From Reyranella humidisoli (GTDB lineage Bacteria > Pseudomonadota > Alphaproteobacteria > Reyranellales > Reyranellaceae): 64,000 nucleotides of DNA. The notes beneath the pieces were generated by a model, which saw nothing but the letters and a program-made list of their open reading frames with translations, was not told the origin of the DNA and ran no database searches. This document shows, piece by piece, positions 44,323 through 52,519 of this stretch; the stretch's first letter is position 1; each line of letters opens with the position of its first letter. The stretch spans positions 1 to 64,000 of the forward strand of contig NZ_JAHOPB010000001.1 of assembly GCF_019039055.1 (NCBI RefSeq). The letters run 5' to 3'. A program made the translations under genes and the position numbers.

Positions 44323-45186
44323 TCAAGATGCGCCCAGAAGGCGTCGCAGCACGGCATCGAGCGTGATCGTACCGCGCCGCATCTCGCCGGACCCGGCGGG
44401 AAAGACCAGCCGCCCGGCATTGATCGCCTCATAGAGGTCCGCCAGCTTCCCGGCGTAAGATGCACCCAGGCCCGCGGCAACGAAACCGGCCAGCATCTCT
44501 TCACGCGATGACGGCACCGCCGTCACGGCTTTCCCCAGCAGCCGCGACAGAATTTCCGCCGCGTCGAGTGCCGAATACTCAGCCGGGCCCGCGAGATTGA
44601 CGACGCGCGTGCCTGGTCGTGGATCGAACAGGAGTTCGGCCGCCGTGCGCCCGACATCCAGGGCCGACACCGCATCGCTGCGCACGTCGAGCGGGACCTT
44701 GACCGACGGGAGCACCGCGGCCTGCTGCGCGACCGGCAGCATGACGGCCCAGTTCTCAAGGAAGTCGCCCGGTCGCAGGAACACGATCGAAGGCGCAGCA
44801 CCGGCCAGCGCCGCCTCGAAATCGTAAAGCGCGCGCACGACGCCGTTGCCCTCGGCGAGATGGGCGCCGACCGAGGACAGAGCCACGACATGCGGCACTC
44901 CGGCCGCGCGAACGGCGGCCGCGATCGAGTTTGCCAGCACCCTTGCCTCCGCCAGCACATCGGTCGCCTGCGGTGGCGGAACCAGCATGATGAAGGCAGC
45001 CTCCGCGCCCCGCAGCGCCGTCGCGAGGGTCGTCGCGTCGCCGGCATCGGCACGCACGGCTTCGACGCCGAGCCCCGCCAGCCGAGCCGGATCCCGCGAC
45101 ACGGCACGTACCGTTTTCCCGCGCTGCTTCAGGGCTTCGACCGCAGCTCCACCGACCTGCCCGCTGGCTCCCATGACGACGAACAT
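44323..45186 (-). CDS. NmrA-like NAD(P)-binding protein (quinone/azoreductase type)
   Basis: A 287-residue atypical SDR of the NmrA/QorB type. The NADP-binding GASGQVGGAAV motif is at residues 5-15, followed by AVSRDPARL. The catalytic tyrosine-lysine pair of classical SDRs is not seen, as expected for NmrA-like proteins. QorB relatives reduce quinones. The start at 45186 has GGAGGT upstream. It is divergent from an HxlR-type regulator, the arrangement known for redox-responsive HxlR/quinone reductase pairs. Confidence 0.85.
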   Translation of the reverse strand: MFVVMGASGQVGGAAVEALKQRGKTVRAVSRDPARLAGLGVEAVRADAGDATTLATALRGAEAAFIMLVPPPQATDVLAEARVLANSIAAAVRAAGVPHVVALSSVGAHLAEGNGVVRALYDFEAALAGAAPSIVFLRPGDFLENWAVMLPVAQQAAVLPSVKVPLDVRSDAVSALDVGRTAAELLFDPRPGTRVVNLAGPAEYSALDAAEILSRLLGKAVTAVPSSREEMLAGFVAAGLGASYAGKLADLYEAINAGRLVFPAGSGEMRRGTITLDAVLRRLLGAS

Positions 45187-45257
45187 TGCGACCTCCAACT
45201 GTGTGTGGGGTCGCACCTATCATCACGGTACGCTTTGCATAAGTACGCACATTTTTT

Positions 45258-45268
45258 ATACTTAGTAT
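45258..45268. promoter_or_regulatory. Candidate HxlR operator
   Basis: The perfect palindrome ATACT-T-AGTAT lies 29 bases before the HxlR gene and in the 110-base region shared with the divergent NmrA-type gene. An AT-rich stretch precedes it, and two direct GTACGC copies lie about 15 bases apart further left. HxlR-family sites are typically GTA/TAC-rich palindromes. Confidence 0.5.
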
Positions 45269-45296
45269 CAGTCATGGATTTGGAGAGGCGCGCAAG

Positions 45297-45629
45297 ATGG
45301 CCGAGAGCAAGGCTCCCTGGTGCCCGGTGACGGCGACGGTCGAGGTGATCGGCGGGCGCTGGAAGCCCACGATCCTGTATCACCTCAAGGACCGGCCGCG
45401 CCGCTTCAACGAGTTGCGCCGCCTCGTCCCCGGCATCACGCAGCGCATGCTGACGCTGCAGCTGCGCGCGCTCGAGGAGGACGGAATCGTGTCGCGCGCG
45501 GTGCACAACACGGTCCCGCCTCACGTCGAATATTCGTTCACCAAGAAGGGCTGCACGCTCGGCCCCATCCTCGACGCCATGGAGGAATGGGGCGATGCCC
45601 ATCGCCCGCGCAAGCGCGGGCGGACCTGA
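45297..45629 (+). CDS. HxlR-family transcriptional regulator
   Basis: A 110-residue winged-helix regulator of the HxlR type. It starts with the family's N-terminal C9 in APWCPVTATVEVIGGRWKPTIL, the cysteine that senses electrophiles or oxidants in YodB and QorR. The recognition region is FNELRRLVPGITQRMLTLQL and the wing follows in VEYSFTKKGC. It likely represses the divergent NmrA-type reductase gene. It ends six bases before the convergent cupin gene. Confidence 0.9.
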   Translation: MAESKAPWCPVTATVEVIGGRWKPTILYHLKDRPRRFNELRRLVPGITQRMLTLQLRALEEDGIVSRAVHNTVPPHVEYSFTKKGCTLGPILDAMEEWGDAHRPRKRGRT

Positions 45630-45635
45630 GGCAAC

Positions 45636-46184
45636 CTAGTCGGCGCCGGCCGTCGCGCTTTCGATGGTGATGGCCTTGCCGGCCGCCATGTCGAACTTGA
45701 GACGGCGCACATAGTCGAGGTCGCGACCGGTGACGCGCACGAAGCGGCTGCCGTCGGGATAGTCGATCGCGTGGATCGCGCCGACGTCGTAGACGCCCGC
45801 ATGACCGGGTTCGAGGCGATAGGTCTTGACCTTCTCGAGCTTCGCATCGCCCGCGTCCGTGCCGCCGTCGAGACGCTTGTACTCGCTCATGTCGGTGTAC
45901 TTCACCGCCTGGCCGTAAACCGCCCACGAGGCGCCGTGATCGTGCGGCGGGCTCTTGTGCGGCTTGGGATTGCAGTGTGCCAGCACGACGAAGCCGAGAT
46001 CCTTGTCCTCGTAGAGCTTGCGCGTGCCGATCGGCGCGGCCGGGCCGACCGCCTCGTCGACGAAGGACGGGTTGGCCAGCAGCTTCTCCAGCAGCACGCG
46101 GACCTGCTCGCGGCCGGCGGGTCCTTCGTGCGTCTTGAGCGCGGACTGGGCTTCATTGACGAAGCTGTCGAGCGTGTAGGTCAT
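45636..46184 (-). CDS. Cysteine dioxygenase-like cupin protein
   Basis: A 182-residue cupin. The iron ligands are H81 and H83 (PPHDHGASWAVYGQ) and H138 (GAIHAIDYPDGSRFVR), the three-histidine arrangement of cysteine dioxygenase-type thiol oxygenases. The cross-linked tyrosine region is not certain. Bacterial relatives oxidise cysteine or 3-mercaptopropionate, or act on other small acids. GGGGAG lies before the ATG. It lies 70 bases downstream of the acyl-CoA dehydrogenase gene's end and is not tightly linked to it. Confidence 0.75.
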   Translation of the reverse strand: MTYTLDSFVNEAQSALKTHEGPAGREQVRVLLEKLLANPSFVDEAVGPAAPIGTRKLYEDKDLGFVVLAHCNPKPHKSPPHDHGASWAVYGQAVKYTDMSEYKRLDGGTDAGDAKLEKVKTYRLEPGHAGVYDVGAIHAIDYPDGSRFVRVTGRDLDYVRRLKFDMAAGKAITIESATAGAD

Positions 46185-46254
46185 GCGGCGGCTCCCCGGA
46201 ATAATCTTGCGCCGAACGGCGGACGGAAATGATCCGCCCGCCTCCCGCCCCGTG

Positions 46255-47415
46255 TCAACGGCCGCCGAAGATGCGGCGGGCGATGACCATGCGATGCACT
46301 TCCGACGGGCCCTCGTAGACCCGCATGGTGCGCACCTTCTGCGCCATGATCGACAGCGGCAGCTCCTGCGTCACGCCCATCGCGCCGAACGCCTGCTGGG
46401 CATGGTCGATCACCTCGCTCGCCATCTCGGTCGCATAGACCTTGATCATCGAGGCCTCCATGCGCACGTCGCGGCCCTCGTCCTGCTTCACCGCGGCATC
46501 CATCACCATCAGGCGGCAGGCATGGAGCTTCATCGCGGCGTCGGCCACCCACCACTGGATGGCCTGGCGGTCGGCCAGCTTCTCACCGAAGGTGACGCGC
46601 TGGTTGGCATGTTCGACCAGCATGTCGAGCGCGCGCTGCGCCATGCCGACACACCAGGAGCCCATCTGCAGGCGGCGAATCGTGAGGCGCATCTGCATGG
46701 GCGCGAAGCCCGCGCCGATGCGGCCCAGCACCTGGGTCTCGGGCACCCGGCAATCCTCGAACACGACTTCATAGGTGCGCTGGCCGGCCAGCATCGGGAT
46801 CGCACGCGCCACGACGAGGCCGGGCGTGCCCTTGTCGATCAGGAAGGCGGTGATGCCGCCGCGTGCGCCGAGGTTGGGGTCGGTCACCGCCATGGCGATG
46901 GTGAAGTCGGCCTTGGCGATGCGGCTGATCCAGATCTTGCGGCCGTTGATGACCCAGTCGTTGCCGTCCTTCACCGCCCGGGTCTTCATGCCGGCCGGAT
47001 CGCCGCCGGCGCCGGGCTCGGAGATGGCGATGGCGGAGCTGGTCTCGCCCGCGGCGTAGGGCTCGAGGTACTTCTTGCGCTGCTCCGGGCTCGCGGTGGC
47101 GAGCAGCATGTGCAGGTTGGGCGAATCCGGCGGGAAGGTGAAGGGCACGCAGGTGTAACCCAGCTCCTCGTTGACGCCGACCAGCGCCACGGCCGGCAGG
47201 TTGGCGCCGCCCACCTCTTCCGGCACATCCAGCGCCCACAGGCCGAGATCCTTGCACTGCTTGAACAGCTTGGCGTTCTCGTCGTCCGACAGCGAAGCCT
47301 GCTGGCCGGACGCGAACCGTTCCAGCACGTTCTTCTCGAGGGGCATCAGCTCGTTGCGCACGAACTTCTTCACGAGATCGCGCAACATCTGATGTTCTTC
47401 GTTGACCTGGTACAT
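46255..47415 (-). CDS. Acyl-CoA dehydrogenase
   Basis: A 386-residue FAD-dependent acyl-CoA dehydrogenase, oxidising acyl-CoA to the 2-enoyl form with electrons to ETF. The FAD/substrate segment AISEPGAGGDPAGMKTRAV, the KIWISRIAKADF strand and the C-terminal FGAMGVTQELPLS and RVYEGPSEVHRM boxes are typical; the last holds the glutamate region of many family members. The start is the ATG at 47415. It follows the NMT1-type binding protein by 20 bases. Confidence 0.9.
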   Translation of the reverse strand: MYQVNEEHQMLRDLVKKFVRNELMPLEKNVLERFASGQQASLSDDENAKLFKQCKDLGLWALDVPEEVGGANLPAVALVGVNEELGYTCVPFTFPPDSPNLHMLLATASPEQRKKYLEPYAAGETSSAIAISEPGAGGDPAGMKTRAVKDGNDWVINGRKIWISRIAKADFTIAMAVTDPNLGARGGITAFLIDKGTPGLVVARAIPMLAGQRTYEVVFEDCRVPETQVLGRIGAGFAPMQMRLTIRRLQMGSWCVGMAQRALDMLVEHANQRVTFGEKLADRQAIQWWVADAAMKLHACRLMVMDAAVKQDEGRDVRMEASMIKVYATEMASEVIDHAQQAFGAMGVTQELPLSIMAQKVRTMRVYEGPSEVHRMVIARRIFGGR

Positions 47416-47435
47416 GCCTGTTCCTCCTGAATCCG

Positions 47436-48455
47436 CTACGCCGGTTTCCCGACACCCTTGTTGACGAAGTCGAGCGTGTAGGCCCGGCCCACGTCGAGCC
47501 CCCGGGGCAACACGTCTACATCGACCATCGACTGGTAGAAGCCCCGCCAGCGCGCATCGGCCATGGCCCCGACGCCGGCCTGCAGCGCGTCGCCCGACAG
47601 CACGATGCCACGCTCGTTCATCACCTTGATGGCGTACTGGATACGGTCGTCGGTCTGTTCCGGATTGACCTTCTTGATGAGGGCGTTGGCGGCCTCGATG
47701 GCCGGTCCACCCTTGAGATACTGCGCCCAGCCCTCGAGCGTCGCATTGACGAAGCGCTGGATGAGGTCGCGCTTTTCGGCCGCGAGCCTGCGTGAGATCG
47801 CGATGGTCGTCTGATAGGCGCTGAAGCCCGCATCGGCGATCAGCAGGTAGGGCGGCATGCGACCGATCGCCTGCGAAATCGAATAGGGCTCCGACGAGAT
47901 GAAACCCTGCTGCACGACGTTCCTGTCGGCGAGATACGGCGCCATGTTGAACGTGTAGGGCCGCAGTTGGTCGTCGCTCAGCCCGTACTTCTTGCGAAGG
48001 TACGGCCAATAGGTGACGCGGCCGCCGCTGCCGATCAGCAGTGTACGACCCTTCAGGTCCGCGAATCCGTTGAAGCCGGTGTCAGGGTGGCCGATCAGGA
48101 CCTGCGGGTCCTTCTGGAAGATCGCGGCGATCGTGAAGAAGGGCGCGTCCTCGCGCACGTAGGTGAAGGCCTCGAAGCTGTTCGACATGGTCATGTCGAC
48201 GCGGCCCATCAGCAGGAGCTGGCTGATGTTCAGGCTGGGCCCGCCCTGGCGGATCTCGCAGTCGATCCCGGCCTTGCGGTAGAGGCCCGCGGCGAGTGCC
48301 TGATAGTAGCCGCCATGCTCGGCCTGGGCGCGCCAGTCGGTCTGGAAGACGAGCTTTTCGAGCGTCTGCGCCCGCGCTGAGCGTGCCAGCGGCCACAGAA
48401 GCGGTGCGGCGGCAAGGCCGAGTGCGGCACGCCGGTCGAGGCGCCAGGCGGTCAT
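47436..48455 (-). CDS. ABC transporter substrate-binding protein, NMT1/SsuA type
   Basis: A 339-residue periplasmic binding protein of the NMT1/THI5-like class, used for nitrate, sulfonates, pyrimidines and similar compounds. A Tat-like signal (RLDRRAALG to ARAQT) is followed by VFQTDWRAQAEHGGYYQALAAGLYR, then QGGPSLNISQLL, the usual ligand loop. Its start overlaps the YdcF gene stop by four bases. No permease or ATPase is adjacent, so it is an orphan receptor in this window. Confidence 0.85.
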   Translation of the reverse strand: MTAWRLDRRAALGLAAAPLLWPLARSARAQTLEKLVFQTDWRAQAEHGGYYQALAAGLYRKAGIDCEIRQGGPSLNISQLLLMGRVDMTMSNSFEAFTYVREDAPFFTIAAIFQKDPQVLIGHPDTGFNGFADLKGRTLLIGSGGRVTYWPYLRKKYGLSDDQLRPYTFNMAPYLADRNVVQQGFISSEPYSISQAIGRMPPYLLIADAGFSAYQTTIAISRRLAAEKRDLIQRFVNATLEGWAQYLKGGPAIEAANALIKKVNPEQTDDRIQYAIKVMNERGIVLSGDALQAGVGAMADARWRGFYQSMVDVDVLPRGLDVGRAYTLDFVNKGVGKPA

Positions 48456-49240
48456 GGGGCGAGAGCCTCCCCGCGGCGGTCGAAACGCAGCGCAACCAGT
48501 TCCTTGACCGCCATGGCCGATTCGCCCATCGCGCCGATCGAGGGCATCCAGTAGTCCCACCAGGCGCTGCCGTCGTCGGGAACGGTCCAGTCGACGCCGA
48601 AGATCGCGAAGTCGAGGCCGGCGCGCCGGGCAAGCTTGGCGACGCGCGGGATGTGAAAGGCCGAGGTGATGATCGCCACCCGGCTGCCCTTCACCATTTC
48701 CCGCACGTTGCGGATATTCTCGATCGTGTTGAGTGCCTTGCCCTCGGAAACGATGACGCCGTCCGGAACACCCAGCGCGACCAGGAACCGGCGCATGGCC
48801 TCCGCCTCGGTGGTCGCCGGGCCGCCCCGCTGCTCGCTCAGGGAACCTCCGCTCACGATGATCTTCGGCGCCGCGCCGGCATGGAACATCCGTGCCGCCA
48901 GCCAGATCCGGTCCGATGCGTCGGTCAGTTCCGGTTCCATCGTGTAGGGCGGCCGCGCCGGCGTGATGCCGCCGCCCAGGACGACGATCGCCTCATAGCA
49001 GCACGGCTTGTTCTCGGCGACGAGCCTGCGGGCTTCGGTCTCGAGGATTCCCGTCAAAAACGTCGACAGCGGCGTAAACGACAGGACGAGAGTCTGGAGG
49101 ATTGCCAGCCCGAGAACCACGGATGCGAGACGACGCCATCCGAACAGGCGCATCGACAGCCACAGCACGACGCCCAGCGCCAGCGAAGCCGGCGGCAGCA
49201 TCAGGTTGGCGAGGATTTTCAGGAGGATGAAGGTGTTCAT
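48452..49240 (-). CDS. YdcF-family (DUF218/ElyC-like) membrane protein
   Basis: A 262-residue protein with two N-terminal helices (LLKILANLMLPPASLALGVVLWL and LASVVLGLAILQTLVLSFT) followed by a periplasmic DUF218 domain. The domain shows AIVVLGGGITPA, KIIVSGGSLSEQ, the TEAEAMRRFLVALGV helix and the SEGKALNTIENI motif of the family. Relatives ElyC and SanA affect peptidoglycan or envelope integrity. Its stop overlaps the binding-protein gene start by four bases. Confidence 0.85.
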   Translation of the reverse strand: MNTFILLKILANLMLPPASLALGVVLWLSMRLFGWRRLASVVLGLAILQTLVLSFTPLSTFLTGILETEARRLVAENKPCCYEAIVVLGGGITPARPPYTMEPELTDASDRIWLAARMFHAGAAPKIIVSGGSLSEQRGGPATTEAEAMRRFLVALGVPDGVIVSEGKALNTIENIRNVREMVKGSRVAIITSAFHIPRVAKLARRAGLDFAIFGVDWTVPDDGSAWWDYWMPSIGAMGESAMAVKELVALRFDRRGEALAP

Positions 49241-49351
49241 GCCGGGTCGCGTGCTCCGGCTATACTAGAACAACGGCGGGCAATCTTCTGCAAAGCAGCA
49301 CAGACATGTCGCTCTGCGATGACAGCAGGCGCGCCGAAGCGCAGGGTCCAA

Positions 49352-49388
49352 AAAGAAGGGCGGGCCCGGCCTGCGCCGGAACCCGCCC
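49352..49388 (-). terminator. Rho-independent terminator of the HU gene
   Basis: On the minus strand GGGCGGG-TT-CCGGC pairs with GCCGG-G-CCCGCCC around a GCAG loop (a 12-13 base-pair stem with one bulge), followed by TTCTTTTT. It lies 24 bases after the HU stop codon. Confidence 0.8.
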
Positions 49389-49411
49389 GATCTTGACCCG
49401 TCGAAAACGAG

Positions 49412-49711
49412 TTAGATCGCTTCCTTGAGATCCTTGGCGACGCGGAAGGCGACCTTCTTCGAAGCCTTGATCTTGATCGCTTCGCCGGTCGCCGGGTTGC
49501 GACCCATGCGCGCCGGACGGGCACGGACCTGGAGAATGCCGAGGCCGGTGATGCGGACCTTGTTGCCCTTCTTGAGGTGACGAACGACCAGGCCGACGAA
49601 CTCGTCGAGCGCGCCCGTCGCGTCCTTCTTGGTCATGCCCGTCTTTTCGGCCAGCTCGGCTGCGACCTTGGACAGCGGAACGGTCGGAACAGTGGTGGGT
49701 TTGGTAGCCAT
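49412..49711 (-). CDS. HU/IHF-family DNA-binding protein
   Basis: A 99-residue histone-like protein. After a ten-residue Thr/Pro-rich tail, it follows the HU fold: LSKVAAELAEKTGMTKKDATGALDEFVGLV, then VRITGLGILQVRARPARMGRNPATGE, the DNA-inserting beta arm with its proline in the RNPATGE tip. It bends DNA as a dimer. The start is the ATG at 49711 as the longer frame adds only non-conserved sequence. A strong terminator follows; two DnaA-box-like sites lie in the upstream spacer. Confidence 0.92.
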   Translation of the reverse strand: MATKPTTVPTVPLSKVAAELAEKTGMTKKDATGALDEFVGLVVRHLKKGNKVRITGLGILQVRARPARMGRNPATGEAIKIKASKKVAFRVAKDLKEAI

Positions 49712-49787
49712 GGTTGAGGGGTTCCTTACATTTCTTTGGTTCGCCAACGTCTCCTGACGCCCCAGGGCACCGTTGACGGCGCCAAGG

Positions 49788-49877
49788 TTATCCACGAATC
49801 GATCCCCCGCAAGTCCGGAATGCACGGAAAATGTCGATTTTTGGGGCTTTTTAGGCCATCAGAGGCAGTCATCCACA
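49788..49877 (+). promoter_or_regulatory. Two DnaA-box-like nonamers upstream of HU
   Basis: TTATCCACG at 49788-49796 and TCATCCACA at 49869-49877 each differ by one base from the DnaA box TTATCCACA, in the same orientation and 81 bases apart, with an AT-rich stretch around 49829-49855 between them. They lie in the divergent spacer between the HU and thioesterase genes. Two imperfect nonamers can occur by chance. Confidence 0.25.
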
Positions 49878-49897
49878 GATTGCAGAGAGCATTTAGC

Positions 49898-50794
49898 GTG
49901 TCGAGTCCCGCCTTGATCCCGACTTTCAGCACCGCCGTGAACACGTGGCAGTGCGACGAAAACAACCATCTGAACGTCCAGTTCTACACCGAGTTCGCCC
50001 ACGAGGCGTCGGCCAGCCTGCTGGCGCATCTGGGCTTCGGGCCGCGCGCCCAGCGGGCAGCGGAGGCCGCCTCGCGGGTGGTCGACGACCATGTCCGCTA
50101 CCTGCGCGAGTTCCGCGTGGTCGAGCCGGTCGAGGTCCACTCGGCTCCCGTCGAAGTCGGCGAGCGCGATCTCGTCGCCTATCACGAGGTGCGCAATCCC
50201 GCGAAAGGCGAGGTCGCCGCCACCATCCGCCGGCGCATCGAATGCGACCGTCCCTGGCCAGCGGCGTTCCGCGCCAAGGCCGAGGCGACCTGCGTGGCCC
50301 TGCCGGACTCCGCCCGGCCGCGCAGCGTCGGCAAGCTCACGCTGCCCGACCTGTCGCTCGCCGACGCCCCCTCGATCGGCCTTGTCGAGGTCGGCCGCAC
50401 GCAGATCACGCCCGACGAATGCGATGAACGCGGCGACTTCCTGCCCCGCCACTATTTCGGCCGCTACTCCGACGGCGCGCCGGTCCTGTGGAACCACATG
50501 GGCTTCGACCGCGCGGCGATGCAGGAACGCCAGGAAGGGTCGGTCGTGGTCGAGATGCTGAACCGCTATCGCCGCCCGCTGCGCGCGGGCGACCTCGCCG
50601 TGGTGATGAGCGGTCTCGCCACCTTCACCGACAAGACGATCACCTTCACGCACTTCCTGTTCGAGGCCGAGACCGGCACGCTTGCTGCTTGCGCCGAGGC
50701 GGTCGGCATGAAGTTCGATCAGAAGATCCGCAAGATCATGACCTTCCCGACCGAGGACCGTGCCCGCATGGAGGCGCGGCGGCTCAAGCTCTGA
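49898..50794 (+). CDS. Double-hotdog acyl-CoA thioesterase-like protein
   Basis: A 298-residue protein with two hotdog domains. The first begins NTWQCDENNHLNVQFYTEFAH, the 4-hydroxybenzoyl-CoA-thioesterase type signature; the second has VGRTQITPDECDERGDFLPRHYF and ends with an FTHFLFEAETGTLAACAEA strand. It probably hydrolyses an acyl-CoA. The start is set at a GTG (49898) preceded by GAGAG; the frame before it has no conserved sequence. It is followed within ten bases by the AtzG-like gene, suggesting one operon with the amidase. Confidence 0.75.
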   Translation: MSSPALIPTFSTAVNTWQCDENNHLNVQFYTEFAHEASASLLAHLGFGPRAQRAAEAASRVVDDHVRYLREFRVVEPVEVHSAPVEVGERDLVAYHEVRNPAKGEVAATIRRRIECDRPWPAAFRAKAEATCVALPDSARPRSVGKLTLPDLSLADAPSIGLVEVGRTQITPDECDERGDFLPRHYFGRYSDGAPVLWNHMGFDRAAMQERQEGSVVVEMLNRYRRPLRAGDLAVVMSGLATFTDKTITFTHFLFEAETGTLAACAEAVGMKFDQKIRKIMTFPTEDRARMEARRLKL

Positions 50795-50804
50795 GGAGAA
50801 GTCG

Positions 50805-51005
50805 ATGGACGAGAAGACGAAGACGGCCGCGGGCATCGCGGCCGGCCTGCAGGGCGTGAAGTACGACGACAAGCGGCTCGCCGAGCTGGCGGCGGAGGTC
50901 GAGATCCTGAACGACGCCGTGCGCAAGGCCGCTGCAGCGCGTCTCACCTTCGACGACGACCCCGCAGCGTTCGCCAGCGTCATGGCGAAGGAAGCGCGCT
51001 CGTGA
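50805..51005 (+). CDS. AtzG-like small subunit (DUF4089 type)
   Basis: A 66-residue helical protein with the pattern of AtzG/DUF4089 proteins: a GLQGVKYDDKRLAELAAEVEI helix and a C-terminal FDDDPAAFASVM segment. AtzG is the GatC-like partner that stabilises the AtzE amidase. The ATG at 50805 is preceded by GAGGAGAAG; a start at 50760 would lie inside the thioesterase gene. It overlaps the amidase gene by four bases (GTGA), as in known atzG-atzE pairs. Confidence 0.75.
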   Translation: MDEKTKTAAGIAAGLQGVKYDDKRLAELAAEVEILNDAVRKAAAARLTFDDDPAAFASVMAKEARS

Positions 51006-52423
51006 AGAACGAAGATCTCGCGCTCGACGACCTCACCGCCATTGCCGATGCGATCGCCGAGGGACGCACCACGTCGGTCGCCGCGACCGAAGCCTGCCTT
51101 GCCCGCATCGATGCGTGGCAGCCGAGGGTCAACGCCTTCCTGCGCGTCTATCGCGAGAAGGCGCTGGAGCAGGCAAGGGCGATGGACGCCGAACTGGCTG
51201 CCGGCAAGCGGCGAGGGCCGCTGCACGGCGTGCCGATGGCGCACAAGGACATGTACTACCGCAAGGGCGAGGTCTCGACCGGCGGCAGCCGGATCCGTGG
51301 CGACTGGGTGGCGCCGGTGACGGCGACGGTTCTGGACAAGCTCGACGCGGCGGGCGTGGTCGAACTCGGCTTCCTCAACATGGCGGAATTCGCCGCCGGT
51401 CCCACGGGCCACAACGTCCATCATGGCCATTGCCGCAATCCGTGGGACCAGACGCGAGTCACCGGCGGCAGTTCGAGCGGCTCGGGCGCCTCGGTGGGCG
51501 CGCGCATGGTCTACGGCGCGCTGGGCTCCGATACCGGCGGTTCGATCCGCCTGCCCGCCGCGGCGTGCGGCGTGGTCGGCATGAAGGCAACCTACGGACG
51601 CGTCAGCCGGGCCGGCGCAGTTGCCCGTTCGTGGAGCCTCGACCATGTCGGCCCGCTGACCCGCACCGTGCGCGACAATGCCCGCATGCTGTCCGTCATC
51701 GCCGGCCACGATCCCGACGATTCGACCACCAGCGAGAAGCCGGTGCCCGACTACGAGGCGCTGCTCGACGGCGGCGTCGCGGGCCTGCGCATCGGGCTGG
51801 CTCTTCCGAACGACGGGCCGGCGCCGCTCGATCCCCAGATCGGCGCAGCCATCCAGGCCGCGGCCGACACGCTCGGCCGGCTCGGCGCAAAGGTCTCCGC
51901 CGTCACCCTGCCCGACTTCACCGCGCTCTATCGCGCCGCCGAAGTGATGGTGAAGTGCGAAGCGGCCGCCATGCACCGGCCCTGGATGGAGAAGACGCCC
52001 GAGCTCTATGCCAACCAGGTGCGCACGCGCATGGAGGCGGGCTTCTTCATCCCGGCGACGCAGTACATCGACGCGCTGCGCCTGCGGGCCCATTTCGTGA
52101 AGGAGTTCCTGTCGACGGCGATGGACGGCGTCGATGCCGTGCTGCTACCGGCGATTCCCTTCCCGCTTCCGACCATCGAGGAGACCGATACCGAGACCAA
52201 GGGCGGACCGGCGGTGCTGAAGATGGTGGCGGGCTTCACCGGCCTCACGCGCCCGTTCAACACGCTCGGCGTGCCGGCGCTCTCGGTGCCCTGCGGCTTC
52301 GACACGAACGGCGCACCGATCGGCCTGCAACTCGTCGGCCGGCCGTTTGACGAAGCGATGCTCTACCGCATCGGTCACGCCTACCAAGGTGCGACCGAGC
52401 ATCATCTGAGGGTGCCGGTCTAA
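51002..52423 (+). CDS. Amidase (AtzE-like)
   Basis: A 473-residue amidase-signature enzyme. The triad is K82 (MAHKDMYYR), S157 in TGGSSSGSGAS and S181 in SDTGGSIRLPA. The GTG at 51002 overlaps the AtzG-like stop. AtzE hydrolyses 1-carboxybiuret in cyanuric acid breakdown, with AtzG required for activity. The gene pair here has the same order, but no cyanuric acid hydrolase or allophanate hydrolase is in the window, so the substrate may differ. Confidence 0.85.
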   Translation: MKNEDLALDDLTAIADAIAEGRTTSVAATEACLARIDAWQPRVNAFLRVYREKALEQARAMDAELAAGKRRGPLHGVPMAHKDMYYRKGEVSTGGSRIRGDWVAPVTATVLDKLDAAGVVELGFLNMAEFAAGPTGHNVHHGHCRNPWDQTRVTGGSSSGSGASVGARMVYGALGSDTGGSIRLPAAACGVVGMKATYGRVSRAGAVARSWSLDHVGPLTRTVRDNARMLSVIAGHDPDDSTTSEKPVPDYEALLDGGVAGLRIGLALPNDGPAPLDPQIGAAIQAAADTLGRLGAKVSAVTLPDFTALYRAAEVMVKCEAAAMHRPWMEKTPELYANQVRTRMEAGFFIPATQYIDALRLRAHFVKEFLSTAMDGVDAVLLPAIPFPLPTIEETDTETKGGPAVLKMVAGFTGLTRPFNTLGVPALSVPCGFDTNGAPIGLQLVGRPFDEAMLYRIGHAYQGATEHHLRVPV

Positions 52424-52426
52424 GAG

Positions 52427-52508
52427 AAGGATCCCTCGCTGACGCTCGGGATGACACGATCCACTTGTCCAAAAAGCGGTGTCATCCCGAGCGCAGCGAG
52501 GGATCCTT
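52427..52508. repeat. Long inverted repeat between convergent genes
   Basis: The left arm at 52427-52457 and right arm at 52479-52508 are reverse complements over about 30 bases except for one extra A in the left arm. They enclose a 21-base loop. The core is AAGGATCCCTCGCTG-CGCTCGGGATGACAC, split here for length. It lies between the amidase and aldehyde dehydrogenase stops and can fold on either strand, so it may end transcription both ways. A shorter relative is at 7618-7648. Confidence 0.8.
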
Positions 52509-52519
52509 ACTCATGACCA

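Noticed and set aside
49859-52093. A 744-codon minus-strand frame opposite the thioesterase/amidase unit
   Set aside because: The plus strand has three tightly linked genes with catalytic residues; this frame is a composition shadow.
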